The translations under genes and the position numbers were made by a program. A stretch of 64,000 nucleotides of DNA, taken from NCBI RefSeq assembly GCF_017114825.1, contig NZ_JADEVO010000008.1:62001-126000 (forward strand), given 5' to 3'. The notes below the pieces were generated by a model, which saw nothing but the letters and a program-made list of their open reading frames with translations, had not been told where the DNA came from and made no database searches. Source of the DNA: Pseudomonas gregormendelii (GTDB lineage Bacteria; Pseudomonadota; Gammaproteobacteria; Pseudomonadales; Pseudomonadaceae). Each line of letters opens with the position of its first letter. Positions within the stretch are counted from its first letter, which is position 1. Below, one piece after another: positions 48,323-56,555 of the stretch.

Positions 48323-49252
48323 ATGTCCGATCCCGTCTCATCGAGCAGCGGCGCTTCGCGCTCCTGGCTTGAATTGGCCCGTGGCAGCAGTTGGTCGGGG
48401 TTGCTGTTTTGGTTGACGTTAATCGTCGTGACCTGCCTGCTGCTGTTCAGTGGCTACAGTGCATTGACCGAAGCCGACTCGGACGTTCTGCATTACGCCA
48501 TGCTGGGCGGCACCGCCGGATTTGCCGCTACGGCACTGGGCGCATTAATGGCACTGGTACTGCGGGACGTCGCGGTCCGTACCCAGGACATCATGCTCGG
48601 CTTTGCGGCGGGAATGATGTTGGCGGCCAGCTCCTTTTCGCTGATCCTTCCAGGCATCGCCGCCGCCGACGCCATCACCGGCAGCAAACTGGTGTCTGCC
48701 GCGGTAGTGGTGCTGGGCATGGGGCTGGGCGTGGCCTTGATGGTCGGCCTTGATCGTTTTGTGCCCCACGAGCACCAGAAAAGCGGTCGGCGCGGCCCCG
48801 AGGTAGAACGCCTCAACCGGGTCTGGCTGTTTGTCCTGGCCATCACCCTGCACAACTTGCCCGAGGGCATGGCCATCGGCGTCAGTTTCGCGGACGGCGA
48901 CATGAAGGTGGGTTTGCCCCTGACCACGGCCATCGCCATCCAGGATATTCCCGAAGGGCTTGCCATTGCGCTGGCGCTGCGGGTCACAGGCATCTCTGCT
49001 TTGAAGTCGGCCCTGGTGGCGATAGGTTCCGGGCTCATGGAACCGTTGGGCGCGATCATCGGCCTGGGCGTTTCATCGGCATTCGCCCTCGGCTATCCCG
49101 TAGCCTTGGGTCTGGCGGCCGGGGCGATGATCTTCGTGGTGTCCCACGAAGTGATTCCCGAAACCCACCGCAACGGCCATGAAACGCCAGCTACGCTTGG
49201 GTTGATGATGGGCTTTGGGGTGATGATGTTTCTTGATACCGCGTTGGGGTAA
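48323..49252 (+). CDS. ZIP-family metal transporter (GufA-like)
   Basis: This 309-residue membrane protein has the two ZIP metal-binding signatures, H177-NLPEG and Q207-DIPEG, within consecutive helices, plus a cytoplasmic histidine-bearing loop (FVPHEHQK) between helices III and IV. It belongs to the GufA branch and should move zinc or another divalent metal. AGGAG lies six bases before the ATG. Confidence 0.93.
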   Translation: MSDPVSSSSGASRSWLELARGSSWSGLLFWLTLIVVTCLLLFSGYSALTEADSDVLHYAMLGGTAGFAATALGALMALVLRDVAVRTQDIMLGFAAGMMLAASSFSLILPGIAAADAITGSKLVSAAVVVLGMGLGVALMVGLDRFVPHEHQKSGRRGPEVERLNRVWLFVLAITLHNLPEGMAIGVSFADGDMKVGLPLTTAIAIQDIPEGLAIALALRVTGISALKSALVAIGSGLMEPLGAIIGLGVSSAFALGYPVALGLAAGAMIFVVSHEVIPETHRNGHETPATLGLMMGFGVMMFLDTALG

Positions 49253-49382
49253 GTTCTTCCATCGAGCCTGGCTTTACGCAAGTGCACTTGAAAGACGGTC
49301 CCTCCTGGGCTGAGGCGTGAATGGCGACGACTAACATTGTCAAACCGGCGCTGGCCAGCAGCATGCGGTGGCTGAAGATCAT
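49191..49382 (-). CDS. Possible small secreted protein, antisense to the ZIP gene end
   Basis: A 63-codon frame begins with a credible signal peptide (MLLASAGLTMLVVAIHASAQ) and AGGA ten bases upstream, followed by FKCTCVKPGS. Its last ~21 codons are antisense to the end of the ZIP gene. It may be a real small exported protein or the remnant of a longer gene cut off here. No family recognised. Confidence 0.3.
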   Translation of the reverse strand: MIFSHRMLLASAGLTMLVVAIHASAQEGPSFKCTCVKPGSMEELTPTRYQETSSPQSPSSTQA

Positions 49383-49543
49383 GGACGGCTATTCCTGGGT
49401 AAAGGTTGTGATGATTATTTCAAACTCACCCAGCATTGGTCATGCACGTGTGGCTTGAAGTGCCTGGATCCTCAGGTACTGCTTTTGCGGCTTCAAACAC
49501 AAAGCCTGCATCGACGATATGAGCCGGAGTTTAACAGCGGTAT

Positions 49544-49858
49544 CTAGAAACTGCCTGCCAAGTACCACTGGGCATAGGGTGTGTTGGCAACTTTAAACCG
49601 GTTGTAGTCGGGGCTGCCATCATCCCACCAGACCGGGCCACGCTCCCCAAGTGCAACTTTGGCCGAGTTGACTTCCGCCCGGGCGGACTGCAACTGTTCG
49701 AGATCGCCGCTGGCCTTGGCAGCCTTGACCTGGCGTCGCGCGTTCATCAACTGATTGACCAGAAGTTGGCGCTTGTCAGCGGCCAGCGACGGGTCTGAAC
49801 ATCGCCACAGCTGACCTTTGACGACAAAGTAGCGGCCGTCCGGGGTGGTGGGGTTCAT
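49544..49858 (-). CDS. Conserved-looking hypothetical protein
   Basis: This 104-residue protein opens with DGRYFVVKGQLWRCSDP and continues with a charged helical stretch (LVNQLMNARRQVKAAKASGD) and GPVWWDDGSPDYNRF. I do not assign a function. I start at the ATG at 49858, with GGGAG eight bases upstream. It overlaps the 3' part of a small upstream membrane-protein gene, suggesting coupled translation. Confidence 0.7.
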   Translation of the reverse strand: MNPTTPDGRYFVVKGQLWRCSDPSLAADKRQLLVNQLMNARRQVKAAKASGDLEQLQSARAEVNSAKVALGERGPVWWDDGSPDYNRFKVANTPYAQWYLAGSF

Positions 49859-49976
49859 GGGTGCAGCTCCCTGTCGCTTGATGTCGGCGCGCAATCCGCA
49901 ACATTCCCCACAACATGGCGATTGCTATCGCCATCCAGGAGGCGATCATGCTGAAGATTGTCATTGCAAGGCTCAT
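49776..49976 (-). CDS. Small membrane protein, 66 residues
   Basis: The ATG at 49976 has an excellent ribosome site (GGAGG, five bases upstream). The first ~28 residues form a membrane helix (MTIFSMIASWMAIAIAMLWGML) followed by a basic segment. The tail overlaps the next gene in another frame, so the useful part may be only the helix. The strong start signal is the main evidence. Confidence 0.5.
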   Translation of the reverse strand: MSLAMTIFSMIASWMAIAIAMLWGMLRIARRHQATGSCTHEPHHPGRPLLCRQRSAVAMFRPVAGR

Positions 49977-50138
49977 AAATTCCTCCGCTGCTTTGTCGTC
50001 TCCGTGCTCTCCCGATAGATGACCGCGGAGTGTCCGGGGGATTCAAATTTTCGTTAAATGACAACTAAGTCATCTGTAACTAATTCAAACTCTATTTTTT
50101 GGTGTAATGTTAGGGAACTCATCACGTAGAGATCTCCC

Positions 50139-50504
50139 ATGTCCAAACTCGCAGAATTTCGCCAACTGGAAAAACACCTGGCAGAACAACTCCAGGCGCT
50201 GGAAGCATTGAAAGGTGATGCTGGCCTCAAGCAGGAAATTGAATTCGAAACCAAACTGCGTGCGCTCCTTGCCAAGTATGGTTACAGCTTGAAAGACATC
50301 GTCAACCTGCTCGACCCACAAGCCGGTCGCCGTGCACCTGCTGCCGAAGCCAAAACCGGCACGCGCAAGCCGCGTCAGGTCAAAGTCTACAAAAACCCGG
50401 AATCGGGTGAAGTTGTGGAAACCAAAGGTGGCAACCACAAGACCCTGAAAGAATGGAAAGCCAAGTACGGCTCCGAAAAAGTCGAGTCGTGGCTGGCCAA
50501 GTAA
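50139..50504 (+). CDS. MvaT/MvaU-family H-NS-like nucleoid protein
   Basis: This 121-residue protein has the MvaT layout: an N-terminal coiled-coil oligomerisation region (LEKHLAEQLQALEALKGDAGLKQ, then IEFETKLRALL) and a C-terminal DNA-binding domain ending KGGNHKTLKEWKAKYG. The start MSKLAEFR is closer to MvaU/MvaV than to MvaT of P. aeruginosa. It silences AT-rich and horizontally acquired DNA. It is preceded by an AT-rich promoter and followed by a strong terminator, so it is a single-gene unit. Confidence 0.93.
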   Translation: MSKLAEFRQLEKHLAEQLQALEALKGDAGLKQEIEFETKLRALLAKYGYSLKDIVNLLDPQAGRRAPAAEAKTGTRKPRQVKVYKNPESGEVVETKGGNHKTLKEWKAKYGSEKVESWLAK

Positions 50505-50561
50505 TTCCGGTGCGCGCCTGATTTGCGTGCAACCGCTTAAGTTGCAGCACACACCCACATG

Positions 50562-50588
50562 AGCCCGCGAAAGCGGGCTTTTGTTTTT
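50562..50588 (+). terminator. Intrinsic terminator of the MvaT-family gene
   Basis: AGCCCGC-GAAA-GCGGGCT forms a 7-bp GC-rich stem with a GAAA tetraloop at 50562-50579, followed by TTTTGTTTTT. Confidence 0.92.
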
Positions 50589-50661
50589 AGCCGCATGACC
50601 CACGTTTGGCGGTTTGTCTCGTTCTGATAACTTCAAGAGCTGCGTGCAGAGCGTCTTTAAA

Positions 50662-50709
50662 ATGTACGCTTATGTACATCGCGTGTACGCCATGGATCTG
50701 CGGGTGTAC
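50662..50709. promoter_or_regulatory. Helically phased TGTAC repeats, candidate TetR operator
   Basis: Four TGTAC pentamers start at 50663, 50673, 50684 and 50705, spacings of 10, 11 and 21 bases, so all lie on one face of the helix. The first pair forms ATGTAC-GCTTAT-GTACAT (50662-50679). They end 36 bases before the TetR-family ATG, a good position for autorepression. Confidence 0.55.
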
Positions 50710-50744
50710 AGTGATCAGGAATTTTCAGTAAAAGGTGCACCCCA

Positions 50745-51452
50745 ATGTCCCAGGCAGGACGAGCGAAGACCAAGGCGCAGGACGCGGGCTGGCGGGGCTC
50801 GGTTGATGTCTGGCTGGATGCCGCCTATGACGCGCTGAAGGAGTCGGGGGTGGACGCCGTGCGGGTGATGCCGCTGGCCAAGCGCCTGAATTTGTCCCGC
50901 ACCAGCTTCTATTGGTTCTACGAGGACCGCGAACAACTGCTAGCGGCGCTGCTCGCCCGTTGGCGGGACAAGAATACCGGCGGCATGCTCAGCCAGTGCG
51001 AAAGTTACGCAGAGAGTATTTCCGAGGCGATTCTCAACGTTTTCAAGTGCTGGCTGAACCCGGAGCTGTTCGACTCACAATTCGAGTTCGCGGTGCGCAG
51101 CTGGGCGCTGCAGTCGGATGGAGTGTCTGGCGAAATCGCCTTGGCCGATGAGGCGCGCATCGGCGCACTGGCGGCGATGTTCCGCCGATTTGGCTACGAC
51201 AACGAAGGGGCCGATGTACGCGCCAGGACGATCTACCTCACGCAGATCGGCTACATCTCGATGAAGACTACCGAAGATATCGTGGTGCGCTTCAGACGCA
51301 TTCCACAGTACGTCAGCGTGTTTACCGGCAAGGCGCCCAAGCGGCGTGAGCTTGACCGTTTCTACGGGACCTTTGGCTACGCGCAAACAGAACCCGGCGT
51401 GTTCGTGCCCCTGGCTGAAACGTTCGAGGGAACCCCGATCGATGACGAGTAA
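50745..51452 (+). CDS. TetR-family transcriptional regulator
   Basis: This 235-residue regulator has a TetR DNA-binding domain near the N-terminus (WLDAAYDALKESGVDAVRVMPLA then LNLSRTSFYWFYEDREQLL) and a helical ligand domain with no recognised ligand. The proC-like gene starts within its last codons (11-base overlap), so the two are one operon. Phased TGTAC repeats upstream are its likely operator. Confidence 0.92.
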   Translation: MSQAGRAKTKAQDAGWRGSVDVWLDAAYDALKESGVDAVRVMPLAKRLNLSRTSFYWFYEDREQLLAALLARWRDKNTGGMLSQCESYAESISEAILNVFKCWLNPELFDSQFEFAVRSWALQSDGVSGEIALADEARIGALAAMFRRFGYDNEGADVRARTIYLTQIGYISMKTTEDIVVRFRRIPQYVSVFTGKAPKRRELDRFYGTFGYAQTEPGVFVPLAETFEGTPIDDE

Positions 51453-52218
51453 GACCGTGGGAATCATCGGCGGTACCGGCTGGCTGGGGCGAGCCCTGGC
51501 CGAGGCGCTGCTCGACAGTCAGTTCATCGCGCCGCAGCATCTGTTGATCTCCAATCGCTCGGGCGTGACTGCGTTTGAACCAGGCGTACGGCTGCTCGCT
51601 GACAATCAGCAACTGGTGGATGAGAGCGATATCGTCGTGCTGTCGATTCGCCCGGAGCAGTTTCGGGAACTGCGCATCAACGCTCGGGGCAGGCAGGTGA
51701 TCTCGCTGATGGCGGGCGTGTCGGCGGCAGCCATCGGTTTGGCGACCGGGGCGCAAGCAGTGGTGCGGGCTATGCCCAATGCGGCGGTGGAAATTCGGCA
51801 GTCGTTCACGCCCTGGTGCAGCAACGTCAGCCTGGATGAACAGGAAGCCTTGTGGATTCAAGGTCTTTTCGAATGCGTAGGCAGCGCAGACGCAGTGCCT
51901 GATGAAGCCTGTGTCGATTATCTCAGTGCGTTGTCGGGAACCGGCCCGGCACTCCCGGCCATGCTGCAACTGGCGCTGACACGGCAAGCAGTGGCCGCAG
52001 GCATTCCACCGGATATCGCGCAACGAGCTGCTCAAGGCGTTGTCGTGGGTGGCGGGCACATGTTGGCTCGACACGATCCGCAACAGCTGATCGATTCGTT
52101 GCTGGCGTACCGGGGCGTGACAGCGGCAGCCCTGCAGTCGATGGTCGATGATGAGTTCGAGTCGCTGGTGGGGCGGGCGGTGGAAGCCGGCGCGCAGGTC
52201 GCACGCCGGGGCATGTAG
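51442..52218 (+). CDS. Pyrroline-5-carboxylate reductase-family protein
   Basis: This 258-residue protein has the ProC layout: Rossmann start VGIIGGTGWLGRALAEALL, the conserved VLSIRPEQF and MPNAAVEI segments, and the C-terminal helical motif LSGTGPALPAMLQLAL. The usual GCGNMG is replaced by GGTGWLG, so it is a divergent paralogue and probably reduces a different cyclic imine or related substrate. A TetR-controlled, proline-like reductase beside remnants of a betaine-type locus suggests N-methylated proline or betaine metabolism, but this is inference. Confidence 0.85.
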   Translation: MTSKTVGIIGGTGWLGRALAEALLDSQFIAPQHLLISNRSGVTAFEPGVRLLADNQQLVDESDIVVLSIRPEQFRELRINARGRQVISLMAGVSAAAIGLATGAQAVVRAMPNAAVEIRQSFTPWCSNVSLDEQEALWIQGLFECVGSADAVPDEACVDYLSALSGTGPALPAMLQLALTRQAVAAGIPPDIAQRAAQGVVVGGGHMLARHDPQQLIDSLLAYRGVTAAALQSMVDDEFESLVGRAVEAGAQVARRGM

Positions 52219-52229
52219 AAGCGGCAAAA

Positions 52230-52243
52230 GCCTGCGCGCAGGC
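52230..52243. terminator. Short perfect palindrome between convergent genes
   Basis: GCCTGCGCGCAGGC lies in the 33-base gap between the proC-like gene and the convergent oxidoreductase remnant, with AAAA on one side giving a short U-run for reverse-strand transcripts. Confidence 0.5.
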
Positions 52244-52251
52244 CTCCGGTT

Positions 52252-53412
52252 TCAGATTTCCTTCACCAGCCGCAGTGCGTCATAGATGGCCGCATGGGTA
52301 TTGCGTGCCGAGACTGCGTCGCCAATGCGGAACAACTGGAAGCGCCCCTCGGGGTGGGTGACGAGGTGCTGCGCATTACCGGCGATCAGGTCATGCTGCT
52401 CGACTGCTCCGCCATTGCTGGAGAGCGGGCGCAGCTCGAAGTACAGGTCATCCAGGGGCAGGGTGCCGTGGTTGATTACCACCTGATCGACGACTCGCTG
52501 CTTGTGGACCTGTCCGTAATCACTGCCAAAAATCGCAACCAGCGTCCCATCGCGCTTGTGCACCTTCTCAACCCGGTAGGTCACGGTAAAGGTGACGTCC
52601 AGATCCTGCAGGCTGCGCATGTAGGGCACCAGGTTCATGGCCATGACTTCGGGGGCAAATGAGCGGTCGGGCGTGACGATTTCAAGGGTCGCGCCGCTCC
52701 TGGCGATGACTTCGGCGGCTTGCAGTGCGGCGTGATCCCCCGCGTCGTCGAAAATCAGCACATTGCGCCCGGGCTTGACGTCACCGGAGATGATGTCCCA
52801 GGTCGAGACCACCAGTTCGTTGCCCTCGCGCAGGACTTCGGTGTGCGGCAGGCCCCCGGTGGCGACGATGACCACGTCTGGCTCGAAGGCTTGCACGGTG
52901 TCGGCCTCGGCCCAGGTGTTGAAATGAAACTTGACCCCCAGGCGTTCGCACTGCGCCATGCGCCAGTCGATGATGCTGATCATTTCGCGCCGGCGCTCGC
53001 TCAGGGCCGTCAGGCGTATCTGCCCGCCAGGCTGGTCCGCCGCTTCCAGCACGGTCACGTCATGGCCTCGTTCCCCAGCTACTCGCGCCGCCTCCAGCCC
53101 CGCCGGGCCGCTACCCACCACGACCACCCGGCGCTTGACCGCTGCCTTGGGAATGTCGTGGGGCATGGTGGTCTCGCGACCGGTCGCCGCGTTGTGGATG
53201 CAATAGGCGGCGCCGCCCTGGTAGATGCGGTCCAGGCAGTAGTTGGCGCCCACGCACGGGCGGATGTCTTCTTCGCGCTTCTCGATGATCTTGCGCACGA
53301 TGTGCGGGTCGGTCATGTGCGCCCGGGTCATGCCCACCATGTCCACCTTGCCCGAGGCAATCGCATAGCGCGCCGTGGCCACATCGGGAATTTTCGCCGC
53401 ATGGAAAGTGAT
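52252..53412 (-). pseudogene. 5'-truncated NADH:flavin oxidoreductase (dienoyl-CoA reductase / demethylase type)
   Basis: The readable part (~385 residues) is the C-terminal half to two-thirds of an old-yellow-enzyme-type flavoprotein with an NAD(P)/FAD domain. It begins inside the TIM barrel (FHAAKIPDVATARYAIASGKVDMVGMTRAHM, read from ~53410), then has the iron-sulfur cysteines (CVGANYCLDRIYQGGAAYC), the dinucleotide motif VVVVGSGPAGLEAAR and GRNVLIFDD. Family members are about 680 residues; the flavin-binding N-terminal ~280 residues are missing. The only in-frame start is a TTG without a ribosome site. Relatives demethylate N-methylproline or dimethylglycine-like substrates. It abuts another truncated gene. 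Confidence 0.85.
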
Positions 53413-54073
53413 CGACCTGATCCCGATGGTCTGGCTGCCGAGCACGCACAAGGCGTTCTATGACAAGTACAAAGACCGGCTCGAAGACCTTGGGGTGCTG
53501 TATGAGGGGCGTATCGGCATGGCGGTGCCGAGTTCGGTGCCGTTGAGCGAGGTGGCCAGCGTCGAAGACCTGAACAAGCCTGAGGTCCGGGCCAGGCTGG
53601 AAGGCAAGATCCTCACCTCGGAAGTGGGTAACGGCCAGTACAAGCTGACGGTCAAGGCCATCGATGAGTACAAACTTGAGGGCTACAAGCTGGTGGCGTC
53701 CTCTGAGACCGGGATGCTCAATGAGCTGGATCGCAATCTGAAGCGCGATAAATGGTCGCTGGTCAATGCCTGGAGCCCGCACTGGATGTTCTCCAAGTGG
53801 CCGTTGCGCTACCTGGATGATCCGAAGCAGATCTTTGGCGGCGCCGAGCAAATCCACGCTGTGGCGCGCAAGGGCTTTAGCGAGCAGTACCCCGAAGTGG
53901 CGTATTTCTTCGCCCACTATTCGGTGCCCAAGGCGGACCTGGACGCGCTGATGATGGAGGCTCGGCAGAGTTCGTCCGACAAGGTGGTAGCGGCATATTA
54001 CGCGGCCAACAAACCGCGTTTCGACGCCATGTTCCAGCAGGGCGCAGAGGCCGTCAGCAGCCGTCAGCCCTGA
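53405..54073 (+). pseudogene. 5'-truncated glycine-betaine ABC transporter substrate-binding protein
   Basis: The readable ~220 residues match the C-terminal two-thirds of an OpuAC/ProX-type binding protein (PMVWLPSTHKAFYDKYKDRL, SWSPHWMF-like NAWSPHWMFSKWPLRYLDDPK). The signal peptide and first ~100 residues are absent, and the frame opens only inside the neighbouring antisense gene at a GTG without a ribosome site. The homology of both remnants starts within a few bases of 53410, so one deletion removed both 5' ends. A short downstream stretch (about 54120-54236) reads as PVYPESHLSFLANVYNHR and may be another remnant I cannot place. Confidence 0.82.
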
Positions 54074-54296
54074 AGGCTGCGGTGACCAGAGGCAGCCATG
54101 GAGTGGCGCCATTCGGTCGCCCACGGGTGCCGGTCCCGCAGGGTTGCCGCAAAGCCGAAACCAGCCCGCCGCCGGTGTACCCGGAGTCGCACCTGTCGTT
54201 CCTGGCCAACGTCTACAACCACCGCATTGATCCATAGGCGACGCGGCCGGGGTTGCGGCTGCGTTCGCCTTGGCCAAGGTGTGTCCGCGAGAATCC

Positions 54297-54761
54297 TTAT
54301 GGCGTTACCTGATAACCACGCTGCTGCATGCAACTGCTGTAGGCGGATGACACCGCCGTCGTATTCTGCTCTGCGCTGCGGCGGTCCTGGCGACGATCCT
54401 GGCGCTGGCGGGACCCGCCCACCACTGCGCCAGCCACCGCTGCATCCTTGGCCTGGTTCTGGCGGTATTGCTGTTTGACGTCGTCGTCCACCCGATCATA
54501 GAACTCATCGTGCTGACGACCCCGCGCGCCGGCAACCGCAGCTCCGGCAACGGCGCCAGTCGCGGCTCCGCGTACACGCCCACCTGATTGCGGCGTCGTG
54601 CTCGAGCTCGTTGTGCTGCCAGCCTGGGACTGGCAGGCGCTGACGTCCTGCTGGATGATTGCCTGCGTCTGTCCTTTGAGAGGGGTGATGGTCTCGGCTG
54701 CTGCGCTTGACGAGACCGCGCAAAGGATCAGGGTAATGCAAGGGGCGAAGACGATTTTCAT
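54297..54761 (-). CDS. Glycine-zipper family exported protein
   Basis: This 154-residue protein has a signal peptide (FAPCITLILCAVSSSAAA) and two glycine-zipper segments (GAATGAVAGAAVAGARG and AAVAGAVVGGS) separated by a charged DEFYDRVDDDVKQQYRQ stretch, then a Gln/Arg-rich part and C-terminal cysteine (SSCMQQRGYQ). Such YMGG/glycine-zipper proteins sit in the periplasm or outer membrane; function unknown. I start at 54761 (MKIVF). Confidence 0.78.
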   Translation of the reverse strand: MKIVFAPCITLILCAVSSSAAAETITPLKGQTQAIIQQDVSACQSQAGSTTSSSTTPQSGGRVRGAATGAVAGAAVAGARGRQHDEFYDRVDDDVKQQYRQNQAKDAAVAGAVVGGSRQRQDRRQDRRSAEQNTTAVSSAYSSCMQQRGYQVTP

Positions 54762-54853
54762 GGTGAACCCCACTGCGGCGAGTGTGCGTTGGAGTTACGA
54801 CGCTTGAACCTTTACAGATTAGTTCACCTGTCACGCTTGGCTCGCACCTCTCA

Positions 54854-55192
54854 TCATATCGCACGTGCCTCGACGCTTTGCGGGTCGGCCAACAGCCCCT
54901 CGACTTGCGCACGCTCCCAGGTACTCAGCAGCTCCACGGGATCAGTCCCATAACGATGCCAGTCGGCAAACGTGGCCGAGCGGCCATCCGCAGCGATGCA
55001 GGATTCACAGCGGGTGAGGGTGCCCTGGTCCTGGCACAGGTTGAGCACCCAGCCATCGACTTCAACACGGATCTGGCCCGCGTCAATTCCCGGAGAGGCC
55101 TGACGGCTGATTCGTTGGATAGACCGCGTACCCAGGGCCAGGTCTCTCAGGATCTGGCATACCTCACGGCTTGAAAGTGATTCGCGGGTCAT
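54854..55192 (-). CDS. Small conserved protein (DUF7693-like)
   Basis: This 112-residue protein has the pattern LSSREVCQILRDLALG, RVEVDGWVLNLCQDQGTLTRCESC, then YGTDPVELLSTWERAQVEGLL. From memory this resembles a small Pseudomonas family of unknown function (DUF7693). Two CxxC-like cysteines are present. Single gene; no role assigned. Confidence 0.7.
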   Translation of the reverse strand: MTRESLSSREVCQILRDLALGTRSIQRISRQASPGIDAGQIRVEVDGWVLNLCQDQGTLTRCESCIAADGRSATFADWHRYGTDPVELLSTWERAQVEGLLADPQSVEARAI

Positions 55193-55444
55193 TGTTCTGG
55201 CAATCTGGGGCAGTCATCAGGAAGGACTACAGCGTATCCGCAGCTCCCGCAAAGATCTATGACCCGTTTGCTGAAGCCAAACTCGTCCGAACTGATGGGC
55301 GAGAGGTCATGAGCATAAATGTTGTCAAGCATGCGGTCGTCAAAGCCAGTAACTGTTCATCGTTATCAACCTTTCATCGGTCATTGCGGTGCAATCTGCT
55401 GGCTGTGCTGAACTTTGGCGCACACGGACAAAGGAGCAATCAGC

Positions 55445-56518
55445 ATGGCGACCATGAAAGCAGCAGTTTTCGTTGAGAAAAACCGGATCGTGCTGGAGGA
55501 CAAACCCATTCCCGAGGTGGGCCCACTGGATGCGCTGATCCGTATCACCACCACGACCATTTGCGGCACCGACGTACACATCCTGCGCGGTGAATACCCA
55601 GTGGCCAAAGGGCTGACCGTTGGGCACGAACCGGTTGGTGTGATTGAACGACTGGGCTCTCAGGTGCGCGGCTTCGTCGAAGGGCAACGGGTCATTGCCG
55701 GAGCCATCACCCCCAGCGGCCAAAGTTACGCCTGCCTGTGCGGCTGCGCTTCCCAGGACGGCCCGGATACCCGCCACGGGTTTCGCGCCACAGGCGGCTG
55801 GAAATTCGGCAACATCATTGACGGGTGCCAGGCCGAGTACCTGCTGGTGCCGGACGCAATCGCCAATTTGTGTCCCATTCCCGACGGCCTCAGCGATGAG
55901 CAGGTACTCATGTGCCCGGACATCATGTCCACCGGATTTTCCGGGGCCGAGCGCGGTGAAGTGAGCATTGGCGATACCGTTGTCGTGTTTGCCCTCGGGC
56001 CGATCGGCCTGTGCGCGGTGGCTGGCGCCCGCCTCAAGGGCGCGACCACGATCATAGGCGTTGACGCCGTACCCGAACGCATGAGCGTCGCGCGGCAGCT
56101 GGGCGCGACCCATGTGGTCAATTTCAAGGACGGCAACGTGGTCGATCAGATCATGGCCCTGACCGATGGCCGAGGTGTCGATGTGTCCATCGAGGCATTG
56201 GGCACCCAAGGGACTTTCGAATCTGCCCTGCGGGTGCTGCGTCCCGGCGGTCGCTTGTCCAGCCTGGGGGTTTATTCAAGCGATCTGCGCATTCCGCTGG
56301 ATGCCTTCGCCGCAGGATTGGGGGACTACAGCATCGTCACCACCCTGTGCCCCGGCGGCAAGGAGCGCATGCGTCGCCTGATGGCGGTGGTCAACAGCGG
56401 GGGCGTGGATCTGTCACCCCTGGTGACGCACCGCTACAAACTCGATGATATTGAAGCCGCCTATGACCTGTTTGCCCACCAGCGGGACGGGGTGATGAAA
56501 GTGGCGATCACACCGTGA
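55445..56518 (+). CDS. Zinc alcohol dehydrogenase, TbADH/CbADH-like secondary type
   Basis: This 357-residue MDR enzyme has the catalytic zinc set C40 (TICGTDVH), H61-E62 (VGHEP) and D159 (MCPDIMSTGF), equivalent to C37/H59/D150 of the Thermoanaerobacter secondary alcohol dehydrogenase. The GGWKFGNIIDG segment also matches that group. The structural-zinc four-cysteine lobe is not canonical. It should oxidise a secondary or small primary alcohol with NAD(P). I start at 55445 with AGGAG eight bases upstream. Confidence 0.92.
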   Translation: MATMKAAVFVEKNRIVLEDKPIPEVGPLDALIRITTTTICGTDVHILRGEYPVAKGLTVGHEPVGVIERLGSQVRGFVEGQRVIAGAITPSGQSYACLCGCASQDGPDTRHGFRATGGWKFGNIIDGCQAEYLLVPDAIANLCPIPDGLSDEQVLMCPDIMSTGFSGAERGEVSIGDTVVVFALGPIGLCAVAGARLKGATTIIGVDAVPERMSVARQLGATHVVNFKDGNVVDQIMALTDGRGVDVSIEALGTQGTFESALRVLRPGGRLSSLGVYSSDLRIPLDAFAAGLGDYSIVTTLCPGGKERMRRLMAVVNSGGVDLSPLVTHRYKLDDIEAAYDLFAHQRDGVMKVAITP

Positions 56519-56555
56519 GGATCGAACGTGCTTTGCCCAGGCGAATGAGCGCCTC

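Noticed and set aside
52252..54073. Two intact divergent genes
   Set aside because: Both proteins lack their N-terminal domains, their homology starts at the same point, and neither has a start codon with a ribosome site.
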